From positions 764,080-782,707 of the forward strand of contig MU069463.1 of assembly GCA_002284615.2 (NCBI GenBank): DNA of 18,628 nucleotides, read 5' to 3'. Within the stretch, counting starts at the first letter, position 1, and every line of letters starts with the position of its first letter. The notes below the pieces were generated by a model. The model made no database searches and was not told the origin of the DNA. It saw only the letters and a list, made by a program, of their open reading frames with translations. Below, piece after piece: positions 9,039 to 16,796 of the stretch. Source of the DNA: Dunaliella salina. Its lineage: Eukaryota > Chlorophyta > Chlorophyceae > Chlamydomonadales > Dunaliellaceae. A program made the translations under genes and the position numbers.

Positions 9039-10499
9039 ATGGCATCTTTCCTAGACATGCCCCCTGTGCTCCTGAGTGGGCCGCACTTTGATGGCCATGC
9101 CAGGGCAGCTCTGTCCATGACATCATGGCCCATGCATGCTCTGGTCATGCGCGCCTGCACTGCTGTCACCGTTCGCCCTGCTCCAGCCAACAATCTGCAG
9201 CTCCAATCCATGGTGGACCGTTTGCACCAGTGCTGCGCTGAGGGGCTCCAGCTCAAACAGCTCTCCATTCCTGGATCAAGCAGCTCAGATGTGACTGACC
9301 AAAGGACGCTGGCTGCGCTGTCCGGCCTGAACCTGGGCTCGCCTGAAGCGCCTGTTTTGACTGACTTGGGGCCATTGGCTGCCCTCACCAGCCTGCAGCA
9401 TTTAAGCATGACCATGGCCTTGGGGCGGGTGACTACCCTGTCATTTCTGTCTGCCCTAACCAGCTTGCAAAAATTGGATTGCCGAGGCATGGCACAAGTG
9501 ACCAGCTTGCAGCCGCTGACCGCCCTGAGTCGCCTCCAGTCCCTGAATTGCAGCAGCATGGCATGTGTGGATGACCTGGCGCCAGTGGCTGCACTGTCGG
9601 GCTTACTCGAACTGGACTGCCATGCCATGACCAGAGTGAGGGATTTGTGGCCTCTCGCCGCACTCACACGCCTGGTCCATTTGAATTGTTCACACATGGT
9701 GTTGGTCAGTGATATGGGGCCTCTCGCCGCACTCACTCGACTTCAGCGCTTGGAATGTGTTGGCCTCAAGAGGGTGACTGGCCTGGAGTTCCTCTCTGCT
9801 CTTGCTCCCAGCTTGAAGCACTTGGATTGTCGAGCTATGACGGAAGTGACCAGCCTTGCTCCACTGGCTGCATTGACCGAAAACCTTGAGCATCTCAATT
9901 GCTCCTTCATGGATTGGGTGACTGATCTGCGGCCTCTGGGTTCAATGTCAAGCTTGCAGCATCTGGATTGCTGCGCCTTGCGAGGAGTGAGTAGCCTGGC
10001 GCCGCTGGGTGCACTTACTCGCCTGCAACACCTGCAATTGCGGTGCATGCGGTGCACTAGCCTGGATCCACTTGCTACATTGGGTAGCCTCAAGTCCCTG
10101 AATTGCGGCGGTATGGACAGGGTGAGTGACCTTCAGGCTTTGGCTAGGCTGACGGGCTTGTCATGGTTGGTGTGCTCTGGCATGAAGAGGGTGACAAATC
10201 TGACGCCATTATCTGCCCTAATTGGCTTGCAGCATCTCAACTTGTGTGGTTTGCTGAGTGTGACTGATCTCCTTCCCTTGATAGTGTTGACACGATTGCA
10301 GCACCTCGATTTGTCTGGGATGGATAGGGTGACCAGCCTGGAGCCGCTTGTTCACCTAAAACGGTTGCAGTACCTCAACTGCTCAAACATGCCAGGGGTG
10401 TCAGACCTGGTGTCAGACCTGGGGACACTTGCTGCACTTTCTTCCCTGGAGCACTTGTATCACGATAGACCAAATGGAAACGTGACAATAGAAGAGTAA
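9039..10499 (+). CDS. Leucine-rich repeat protein, 23-residue Cys-type repeats
   Basis: This uninterrupted frame is 486 codons from the ATG at 9039, chosen because its context is favourable (GCCATGGC) and it follows a splice-acceptor-like AG. The frame is open further upstream, but the earliest codon there is TTG. After about 75 N-terminal residues (MASFLDMPPVLL) with one short helix-like QLQSMVDRLHQCC, about 15 tandem leucine-rich repeats fill the rest. The period is 23 residues with a few of 22, 24 and 27. The consensus is LxxLQxLNCSxMxxVTDLxPLAA, with Cys or Leu at the N position and Met or Leu after it. Such solenoids bind proteins. I see no kinase, NB-ARC, F-box or membrane segment, so it may be a cytosolic interaction protein. 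The last unit is followed by a charged VTIEE tail and a TAA. Related cysteine-type LRRs occur in F-box and RNI proteins, whereas the 'DLxPLAALTxLQ' rhythm is closer to bacterial internalin-type repeats. Confidence 0.9.
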   Translation: MASFLDMPPVLLSGPHFDGHARAALSMTSWPMHALVMRACTAVTVRPAPANNLQLQSMVDRLHQCCAEGLQLKQLSIPGSSSSDVTDQRTLAALSGLNLGSPEAPVLTDLGPLAALTSLQHLSMTMALGRVTTLSFLSALTSLQKLDCRGMAQVTSLQPLTALSRLQSLNCSSMACVDDLAPVAALSGLLELDCHAMTRVRDLWPLAALTRLVHLNCSHMVLVSDMGPLAALTRLQRLECVGLKRVTGLEFLSALAPSLKHLDCRAMTEVTSLAPLAALTENLEHLNCSFMDWVTDLRPLGSMSSLQHLDCCALRGVSSLAPLGALTRLQHLQLRCMRCTSLDPLATLGSLKSLNCGGMDRVSDLQALARLTGLSWLVCSGMKRVTNLTPLSALIGLQHLNLCGLLSVTDLLPLIVLTRLQHLDLSGMDRVTSLEPLVHLKRLQYLNCSNMPGVSDLVSDLGTLAALSSLEHLYHDRPNGNVTIEE

Positions 10500-10877
10500 A
10501 AAATGTGTGTAAAATTGCTTTTAAATCCCTACCTATGTCGATAAGGAAACCTATGATGGTGGACACGTACTTCAATGTGATTTATGTACTTCAAAACAAC
10601 GGGTGAGAATGAAAAACATGTTATCTTCCTCTGCTCTTGCAACTCTCTCTATTTCTTACAAGAAAGTATGCACATCTTTTTGCTGTCTTTGCTGCATGCA
10701 GAGTAGTGGTGTTTGATCGTACACACTTCTATTCTTCTGATGCCTGTTCTTTGGATGAATTTTGATTTTTCCGGATCCAATGTACTGAGACTTATCATGT
10801 CATCTCTGAACTCGTGGATTTCTTCCAAAGCACCAAGCAGCCAAAATGTCTGGCTGAAGGTTATGTTCCCTTAAAAG
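10500..10877. other. Downstream region of the LRR gene
   Basis: A TGTAA, the usual chlorophyte polyadenylation signal, occurs at 10508-10512, unusually close to the stop codon. It may be coincidental. I see no other gene or repeat here. Confidence 0.35.
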
Positions 10878-10938
10878 GTAAGGCAAGGTTACACGCTATA
10901 TCCGCCTCCAAGGGCAGCTGAGCGGAAAACATACCAAC
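10878..10938 (+). repeat. LINE 5'-end-like repeat, copy 1
   Basis: GGTTACACGCTATATCCGCC followed by AAGGGCAGCTGAGCGGAAA matches 12626-12686 (GGTTACACCGCTATATCC, then AAGGGCAGCTGAGCGGAAA). The second copy lies upstream of the PHD frame of a LINE, so the shared block is probably a LINE 5' leader. Sequence after about 10940 no longer aligns obviously. Confidence 0.6.
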
Positions 10939-11113
10939 CTAGGCGGAAAAGGAAGCAGGGCTCAAAATGCGAAAACAATGTCTTGCTCTGAGTTCAGAAG
11001 AGTCATATGCTGGAAGAAATATACACACAGTCACTCTGTCTGAACAGGCATGCGAAGTCAAGCACGAATTCAACTAGGTTGCGCTGACTGCTTGTACGAA
11101 GTGCACTCTTGTG

Positions 11114-11147
11114 GTAAAAAGGAAAAGGAAAAGGAAAAGCTACGCTA
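11114..11147 (-). repeat. Possible LINE 3'-tail remnant
   Basis: Read on the minus strand this is AGCGTAGC followed by repeated CTTTTC blocks. The LINE 3' ends at 14141-14170, 16197-16228 and 16567-16590 have TGCGTAG followed by CTTTT-type tails. It may be a very short 5'-truncated insertion. The match is short, so this is tentative. Confidence 0.3.
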
Positions 11148-11370
11148 TAGACACTATGTACCATATATGATGTTTAGAAAATAAGAGAGCTGCACGACAC
11201 TAAAAGGTGGTCCAAGAGGCCATCACGGACACGTTCATGATACGCTTCAGTTCTCAGCATCACTTCACAGATACTTTGCACTGCTTAAGAAAGGTAACTT
11301 CAGGTCTGGTATGTGCACAGGTAACAGGCACACACAACGTTGCTTGAAGCTCAAACACTTGTCACAAGGC

Positions 11371-11526
11371 TCAACGTCCTAACCATTCGAGGTCGCCAGC
11401 CCCAATGTACCCTTTCAGGTAGTTTTTCCCATACTTGGCTCGGGTCTTGGACGGCACTTGGGCTCCCCCATTCACTCCCCCATGCCTCGTACTAGGGACC
11501 CACATAGCATTGATTGCATACGCCAT
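11371..11526 (-). CDS. Possible C-terminal exon of the CAG-rich gene
   Basis: A 51-codon frame begins MAYAINAMWVPSTRHGG, ends in YLKGYIGAGDLEWLGR and then a stop. It is in the same register as the larger frame upstream (11563-12339), separated only by 36 bp holding a TAA and a TGA. It looks protein-like (basic middle KTRAKYGKNYLK). It may be the true C-terminus joined by splicing or read before two nonsense mutations. No family is recognised. Confidence 0.25.
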   Translation of the reverse strand: MAYAINAMWVPSTRHGGVNGGAQVPSKTRAKYGKNYLKGYIGAGDLEWLGR

Positions 11527-11562
11527 GTTGTGCACTCACGCTCGGCTGTCTTGGTCATTGTG

Positions 11563-12339
11563 TTACTTGGCACCAGAGGCACCTGCATGCAAGTCTTGGG
11601 CAGGTTCTGCTGCTCCTGCTGCTGAGGGAGGGCAGTGTTGGTGCTGGGCAGTGTGGTCACTCTCTTGGCTGTGCTTGCGCTTGGTCGAGATGGCTGGGGC
11701 TCTTGCTGCAGCTGCTGTTGTTGCTCCTGCTGCTGTTGCTCTTGCTGCTGGTGTTGCTCGTGTTGTTGTTGCTCCTGCTGCTGCTGCTGGTGCACGCGCT
11801 GGTGGTAAAGCAGGCACGGCTGCTGCTGCTGCTGCTGCTGACGAGCGTGGTGGTGGGGCAGGTGAGGTAGGCGCTTGTGCCACTGGCAGTGCAGGCTTGC
11901 AGAGCAGCAGCTTGAGCTGCTGCCCCATTCGACCTGCAGTGAGGTGCTGGAAGGGTTGGCCAGGGTTGGGGAGACGGCCTGCAGGCAGGTGCTGGAGGAA
12001 GGGATAGGGAACCAGCTCCCCCTCCCCACGTTTGACCAGTACTCTCGTTCCTCGGGCGAGCACCACCAGCTCCTCAAACCCACCCTGCCCCCGTCTTATT
12101 TGCTGTAGCTGGATGGCCAGGTCCACGAGTGCGTTCTGCAGGCGCGTCCCCTTCTGCGCTAGGACTGCCTGTGCTGCGTTGCTGCTGGCACGGAACCGTG
12201 CGCACGCTGCTGTCGCTGCCTCGGCTGTGCAGAATTGCACGGCATAGCGCTGCTTGCCATGCGCATTGTCCCGCATGCGCTCGATGTGCAGGCTCAACGT
12301 TCCCTTGTAAACCTCGTAAACCTTGAAACCTATGATGAC
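11563..12339 (-). CDS. Ala/Gln-tract protein of unknown function, probably partial
   Basis: The frame is open from 12339 down to a TAA at 11563. The first ATG is at 12276, but coding-like sequence extends upstream of it (FKVYEVYKGTLSLHIERM), so the 5' end is probably an exon boundary or a break near 12329 (minus-strand ATAG|GTTTCAAG). The N-terminal 100 residues look like a folded domain (GKQRYAVQFCTAEAATAA, faintly like an RRM RNP-1 strand; LVDLAIQLQQIRRGQGG). Then comes a low-complexity Ala/Pro tract from CAG-type codons, and a basic STKRKHSQESD that could be a nuclear localisation signal. The base composition is clearly GC-richer than the neighbouring LINEs. I do not recognise the family. 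An overlapping frame reads the same tract as poly-Gln, and which is used cannot be settled here. Confidence 0.45.
   Translation of the reverse strand, partial: VIIGFKVYEVYKGTLSLHIERMRDNAHGKQRYAVQFCTAEAATAACARFRASSNAAQAVLAQKGTRLQNALVDLAIQLQQIRRGQGGFEELVVLARGTRVLVKRGEGELVPYPFLQHLPAGRLPNPGQPFQHLTAGRMGQQLKLLLCKPALPVAQAPTSPAPPPRSSAAAAAAAVPALPPARAPAAAAGATTTRATPAARATAAGATTAAAARAPAISTKRKHSQESDHTAQHQHCPPSAAGAAEPAQDLHAGASGAK
11698..11840. repeat. CTG/CAG trinucleotide-rich tract
   Basis: Runs of CTG, TTG and CTC triplets on the plus strand (CAG, CAA and GAG on the minus), with a pure (CTG)7 at about 11820-11840. On the minus strand it encodes Ala/Thr, Gln or Ser tracts depending on frame. Such tracts expand and contract by replication slippage. 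Confidence 0.9.
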
Positions 12340-12615
12340 TCACATGTTCATCATAAAACATGAAACCGAGGATGACTCACATGCTCATCATACATATTGT
12401 GCAGAAAGCTATAGCTATGATGACGCGCTTGATCACCATACACACAGGCCGAAACTTATGATGACTCACATGATCATTACCCATGCATCCAAATCCTATG
12501 ATGACTCACATGTTCATCACACACCACGCACATGAAGCCTATGATGACTCAAACATATGATCATCACAGCTGAATCCTAGTATGACTCGCATGACCATCA
12601 CACACAACGCGCTTG
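12329..12615. repeat. Seven-unit degenerate array carrying TGACTCA palindromes
   Basis: Units of 37-48 bp share the core YTATGATGACTCACATG and then TTCATCA. The outer TGATGA and TCATCA can pair, so each unit is a small hairpin. TGACTCA, the AP-1/GCN4-type bZIP site, is exact at 12336, 12373, 12462, 12502 and 12545, and altered at 12421 (TGACGCG) and 12583 (TGACTCG). The linkers differ. The array fills the gap between the minus-strand frame ending its open stretch at 12339 and the plus-strand LINE 5'-like block at 12626. It could therefore be a shared upstream region or an intron-borne minisatellite. Confidence 0.85.
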
Positions 12616-12625
12616 GAACTCATGA

Positions 12626-12686
12626 TAAGGTTAGGTTACACCGCTATATCCTCCTACAAGGGCAGCTGAGCGGAAATACTGAGACC
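12626..12686 (+). repeat. LINE 5'-end-like repeat, copy 2
   Basis: Matches 10878-10938 almost throughout (TATATCC, AAGGGCAGCTGAGCGGAAA). It lies 200 bp upstream of the PHD frame and directly after the TGACTCA array, so it probably marks the 5' leader of LINE copy B. Confidence 0.6.
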
Positions 12687-12885
12687 TGTAATCAGACATG
12701 GCCACAAAAAAAAGGACTGGAAATAAAAAATGGAAACGTGCCTGATTGGGAAAGTGCGATCTAAATGATATCACAGATATCAGTGATTGGAGGATCATTA
12801 TAGCCAAGGAAAGAGGCAGGAACAATAAGCCTCCCAAGCACCAGAAACAATACCTGACCCACTTCGCGCCCATGACCATAGGAAA

Positions 12886-13566
12886 ATGGGACCTCCAATG
12901 TTCAAACGCGCTGGGTTCACACCTGTCAATACCAAACCTGCCGCCCGAGCTGAGATTGAATGCGCCTGCTGTGAGATCTGCAACTACAATGGCGGCAAAG
13001 AGCCCATAAACTCTGAGCCGCCCTACCTTGACATGTACATCTGCAATGTCTGCCACCAAACTTACCATTGGTCTTGCATGAAGGAGCTTGGATGCTACCT
13101 TGATGCACAAAGACAGGATGTAGACAACAGCACTTATTGGGCCTGCCCTGCATGCACACCTCTCAGCCAAGATGAGAAATTAGAAAGGGAATCGAACTCT
13201 TTCAGCAATGAAGTAGTACGCATTGATTGGGAGCCAAGCTGGGAACCCGAAGACTTCAGGGAAGCTTGGCCCAATTTTCAACAATGCATCCTTCAATTTG
13301 AGACCTGCAAAGATGAACCAGACCTGTCCACTCCAGCTGCTGGTTCTGAGCTAGAAGAAAAGCAGGGATTTGAAAACTCAGACAAGACAAACACTTGGAA
13401 ACAGAAATTAGACACGGAACTCCACAACAAGGCCACCTTTGACATGAATGCCATGAACCGCCAAGCAGACATTAATGGAACTGGCCGCTGTGAATTCTGG
13501 ATCACAACAGTTGACCTCATTAGACCAAAGCCAAGCAATACAACAGATCCCTCCAATAAGATATAA
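12886..13566 (+). CDS. PHD-finger protein of a LINE (ORF1 or N-terminal region)
   Basis: This 226-codon frame starts MGPPMFKRAGFTPVNTKP. Residues about 26-85 form a C4HC3 PHD finger: CCEIC, then YICNVCHQTYHWSC (C-x2-C-x4-H-x2-C), then YWACPAC with the usual Trp two residues before the last pair. PHD fingers bind histone H3 tails. Residues about 105-133 (VRIDWEPSWEPEDFREAWPNF, then ILQFE) resemble the C-terminal half of a chromodomain (TWEP, FE). The rest is polar and unassigned. PHD fingers are known in ORF1 of several LINE clades. An upstream frame (12746-13009) may encode the preceding residues through a frameshift, since HFAPMTIGKWDLQCSN leads up to this start. It ends at a TAA, and no endonuclease or RT follows. 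Confidence 0.65.
   Translation: MGPPMFKRAGFTPVNTKPAARAEIECACCEICNYNGGKEPINSEPPYLDMYICNVCHQTYHWSCMKELGCYLDAQRQDVDNSTYWACPACTPLSQDEKLERESNSFSNEVVRIDWEPSWEPEDFREAWPNFQQCILQFETCKDEPDLSTPAAGSELEEKQGFENSDKTNTWKQKLDTELHNKATFDMNAMNRQADINGTGRCEFWITTVDLIRPKPSNTTDPSNKI
13388..13410 (+). repeat. 23-bp direct repeat, left copy
   Basis: A 23-bp block beginning CAAACACTTGGAAACAGAAA is identical to 14231-14253. It lies within the PHD frame (NTWKQKL). The two copies bracket 820 bp that include the 3' tail of copy B. Confidence 0.85.
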
Positions 13567-14230
13567 AGTAAGATGCTCCAGAAGTTTGTTGGGGGACTTG
13601 TGAGGCACCTCCATGCGGTGTCCCCTGGAAACACCATCGTGTGGCTGATGTGGCACACGCCCGGACATACTCGGGAGCGGCAAAGACCTCACACATTGGC
13701 AGCGGAGTAACAGCAGCTTCATGCTGAGGTCTCTGGAGCTGGCTCGCGGCGCAGACAGGCGCACGCGCGAGAGCCAGGTGGAGGACATTGGCGCACGAGA
13801 AGGGTCCTGGAGGTCGGCGCAGTGGAGAAGGTCTCTAGAGGTGGAGTGTCTCAGCTTGGGTCTGCATAACTGCGTGCTCACCTCCTGTCGCCCTGGCTGG
13901 CCCCTTTGCAAGTGGGGGGCCCATGCTGAGATGTTGGGTAGCTTGCTCTAAGGCTTAGGGGTGGGTCTGGAGCTTGCTGGACAGGGCCTGCCAACAGTAG
14001 TGTTTGTAGGTCCCATGGTGGTGGCCAACTTGCTGGAGTAGCCTTCTGTGCCACCTCTTCCTCTTGGTCTGTAAGGTGGGCCCCGGGGCCCTGCCTTTCA
14101 GGACAGGTGACCTTTCCTTAATGCACGCGGCCAAACTGGACTGCGTAGTCTTTTTTTCTTTTCTTTCTTTGGCTACCCTTAGATCTTTCAAACCCTGCCG
14201 TGCCACTGCGTGCCCAACAACACCTTGCAT

Positions 14231-14253
14231 CAAACACTTGGAAACAGAAATTA
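14231..14253 (+). repeat. 23-bp direct repeat, right copy
   Basis: Identical to 13388-13410. It lies just upstream of the RNase H remains of copy C, and similarity stops at both ends of the 23 bp. It could be a long target duplication or a recombination footprint. Confidence 0.85.
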
Positions 14254-14369
14254 CAATCACTCCCCCCTGACATTCATAGTTGCTCAAGTGCCCTCAGGAA
14301 AAGACAGCCTTCATCCCTAACAGCTACAAAAAAATGTTCACACCTAAAGTCAAGGACTGGAGGGAAACC

Positions 14370-14870
14370 ACCTATGCTGACGGCAGTGTTATTAAACACA
14401 GGTGACGACTCCCCACCACTTTCTGGCTCACGCGTTTTCAAACCGGGAAGGGACACAGCTCCACCCTCCCCACATTTGCAACTGCACATAAAACCAATGG
14501 CCATGGGCCTACCAATACCATCACTAGAGCAGAACTCGTGGGTATCTGTCACATTGTGACTATATATGCGTTGCGATTAAGAAGTTGTGTATCCAAAGCC
14601 TGACGAGTCCTTTTCGCAACGAAACAGTATCCTTGTGGCACTCCAACACGAACAAACTGAAATTGCCACTTACAGTGCATCCTCCCTCTTTCAAATTTCT
14701 AATTGAACCCTTCATCCCATGCGCATGAGGTATCACCTACATGCAGAGCTCATCCATGCAATATCAACCATATTAGAGCACTTCCCTCACCCTATCCATT
14801 TTTATAAAGTCAAAGCCCACTCTGGCATCATAAGACATGAGGGGGCTGACGCTTGCGCTCGCACCGCAGC
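14370..14870 (+). pseudogene. RNase H domain of LINE copy C
   Basis: RNase H removes the RNA strand of the DNA:RNA hybrid during retrotransposition. Catalytic signposts are visible in different registers: TYADGSVI (Asp at 14379-14381), NTITRAELVGI (Glu at 14532-14534), LCIQSLTSPFRNE in the segment after the degraded ATDS motif, and FYKVKAHSGIIRHEGADACARTAA, which carries the His (14818-14820) and last Asp (14848-14850). A stop after SVIKHR and at least two frame changes break it. The downstream linker is open to 15117. It is non-functional as it stands. Confidence 0.7.
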
Positions 14871-15559
14871 CCTCTCTCACACCATTGACGTTGCACTTCC
14901 AGATGCCAGGGACCCTTTCCACAATTTTCATTGGCTTTCACTGAAGACCTCTTCCACACAAAATGATGGCATGCACCGTTCCCACACTTTCCGGATACAC
15001 TGTCTCACCAACCTCAGCGACGAACTTAAAACACACATGCATAAAAAACGCAAACATTGCTCTGCTAACACCTCTGGCTACCACTACCAGAGATGGCAGG
15101 AGCTTAGCGATGCCTAACCATTCACCACAAATGCAAACACTGAAGCTCACAACCCAATATCTCAACTTGCAAACAAGGAGATTAGCAACTCCTTCTGGAT
15201 AAATTCAAAGATTACTCTTAAATAACAAATAAATCTTATGAAGTATCGAACAGGTACATTGTGTACACAGAGTCATGCCTCCAACTTCAACTTTTCCAGT
15301 TCTGTGCAATACGGACAACATTTATCACGCTCTGCTTAGGCGCGCCAACCCAGCAATGAATGGGATGCACACCAACAGACACAATGCGGCCCTGAGTTTC
15401 TGTGTAGAAGCCCTCAGTAAAGGCCGATATGGCTCATCCCTCATTAGCATGGATGGCTGCAACCATGACAGACTTCAGAATCAAGGCATACAAGCCCCTG
15501 AAAACATCTCACGAGCTTCTCCAGACTGGGTTTTCCCAAATGGCACTGCCTCACCTGCA

Positions 15560-16125
15560 CGGCACCAAAGCCGCCCTAGTGCTCTCTTTGTGCGCCCTAT
15601 CCCAGGCAGACAAGCCCACCTTGATCCTTCCAAGATCTCTCTCCACAAGATAGAGACATCCACCTCCTTGAACTTAAATTCTGCCCTGACACAAATACCT
15701 TCATCACCTTAAGACGTGCGCAGGCTCAACATTCCCACATCATAAATAGACTTAAAACACGCAGCTTAAGAAACCCAAACAGGAATAACAAAGTGACTTT
15801 GCACATCATCTTAATTGGTGTGGGTGGCACAATTTACGATGATTACACAATTGCACCTCTTATACATCTGGGCCTGACCAAACAAAGAGCGAAATCGCTA
15901 GCATCCCAGCTAGGGACCATGGAACCCAAAGATGATCCACCATCATTAACACTAGACATGCACTTTGCTTTCAGGGGGCATCTGGGAGGGGGTTTGCTGG
16001 GCGCACGGAGGCGGCCGAGGATGGAAGAAGGAGAGTCCGAGCGCTCAGGGGCATGGCAAGCAATCCTCCGGATCCCCATTAGTTTTGTCTCCTGCTTTCT
16101 CCTAGGCTATTTTTGTCTAGTTTAG
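15560..16125 (+). pseudogene. PD-(D/E)XK-like nuclease and C-terminus of LINE copy C
   Basis: QSRPSALFVRPIPG (15569-15610) matches SRPDAVWI of copy A, with the catalytic Asp replaced by Ser (codon 15578-15580). A frameshift near 15645 leads into a frame open from 15649 to the stop at 16123-16125: RDIHLLELKFCPDTN (ELK at 15670-15678), AQHSHIINRLKTR, then ILIGVGGTIYDDYT and LGLTKQRAKSLASQL. After about residue 90 of that frame (GTMEPKDD onward) the similarity to copies A and D stops, so the C-terminus is altered. Confidence 0.65.
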
Positions 16126-16228
16126 GTAGAGGGCCCCCTGGTGAGGCCTCTGACTTTTGTTAGGGGTTCTTCCCTTAATGCTCACGGCCTTTGGCTTGCG
16201 TAGACTTTTCTTTTCTTTTCTTTTCTTT

Positions 16229-16595
16229 ACTGCATACTATCCTGTTAGGTGTGGGAGGGGCCATCTACACCCCGCACACTTTGGAGCCTCTTAAGGAGCT
16301 TGGTCTTGACACTTTCAAGGCCACTAAACTTGCTCGGAAGCTTCATGCCCATTCTGCCTTGTATGCTTTCAAACTTGCTAGCACCAGACGCGCTCTTGAG
16401 AAAACCTTCTTCAACTCTCAGCAAGGTTAGGCTTGGGATACTGCTAGTAACCCGCCTGATCCCCACTGACTTCTTTCTTCTGCTTTCTCTTGGTGAAGCG
16501 GATACACGGTGCCTCGGCCCTAGGTATCCCCTTTCCTTAATTGATGTGGGGAGTGTTCTCACCGCATGCGTAGTTTTTCTTTTGTTTTCTTGCGC
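16229..16595 (+). mobile_element. Copy D: short 5'-truncated LINE 3' end
   Basis: It begins at the exact end of copy C's pyrimidine tail, with the last 66 codons of the LINE protein (16233-16430: HTILLGVGGAIYTPHTL, LKELGLD, LARKLHAHSALYAFKLAST, stop TAG). A 3' UTR follows that aligns with copies C and A (CTGATCCCCACTGACTT, CTGCTTTCTC, CCTTTCCTTAATT) and ends TGCGTAG plus a TTTTCTTTTG tail (16567-16590). The coding part is intact and shows the family's natural C-terminus. Confidence 0.8.
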
Positions 16596-16795
16596 AAGGT
16601 GGATTTCTTCAATTGGAGCGCTACAGCGACCCCCAATATTGCCACTAGCTTGCACTGGATATGGAATGGAGGCTTGTGCAGGGACTCCTCTTAAGAGTCT
16701 TCCTTCCTTCCTTCCTTCCTTTCCGAAGTCATAGCATGCCCTCTACCATACCGAAATGATGAGTACCACAGCATCTTTGTAAGTTGCGCTGAGCA

Positions 16796-16796
<1 letters not shown>
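16596..16796. other. Spacer with a short (TTCC)n run
   Basis: Holds a CTTCC tetranucleotide run at about 16700-16724. No gene is recognised. Confidence 0.6.

Larger units (their letters stand above)
12626..14190 (+). mobile_element. Copy B: LINE with 5' end, PHD frame and 3' UTR but no RT
   Basis: This 1.5-kb unit joins a LINE 5'-like block (12626-12686), a PHD-finger frame (12886-13566), and a 3' UTR with CCTTTCCTTAATGCACGCGGCC-type sequence and the TGCGTAG plus CTTTT tail (14141-14170) also seen in copies C and D. No reverse transcriptase or endonuclease motif lies between. It is either an internal deletion, a composite of two insertions, or a non-autonomous 'half-LINE'. The 13570-14060 interval is GC-richer than the PHD frame and codes for nothing I recognise. 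Confidence 0.55.
14280..16228 (+). mobile_element. Copy C: LINE 3' half with RNase H, nuclease and 3' UTR
   Basis: A 5'-truncated LINE of the same family as copy A. In order: RNase H (about 14370-14860), the linker HNFHWLSL and ELKTHMHKKRK, a decayed region, SRPSALFV, IHLLELKFCPDTN, the conserved tail ILIGVGGTIYDDYT, and a 3' UTR ending TGCGTAG plus CTTTTCTTTTCTTTTC at 16197-16228. Several frameshifts separate these blocks, and the knuckle cannot be read. The nuclease Asp of the RPD motif is Ser here. It is followed without a gap by copy D. Confidence 0.78.

Noticed and set aside
8993..10093. Minus-strand open frames opposite the LRR gene (up to 247 codons)
   Set aside because: They are antisense shadows of the repetitive LRR coding sequence with no motif of their own.
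12323..12535. Met/His-rich open frame
   Set aside because: It is the TGACTCA repeat array read as protein; period and phase follow the repeat.
12329..12615. CRISPR-like appearance of short palindromic repeats with differing spacers
   Set aside because: Repeats are degenerate, spacing ranges from 37 to 48 bp, no cas genes are present, and the context is eukaryotic with LINEs and introns.
16001..16125. C-terminal extension of copy C (after GTMEPKDD) as a new domain
   Set aside because: It departs from copies A and D exactly where the family's conserved tail should continue, so it is more likely an out-of-frame or recombined end.
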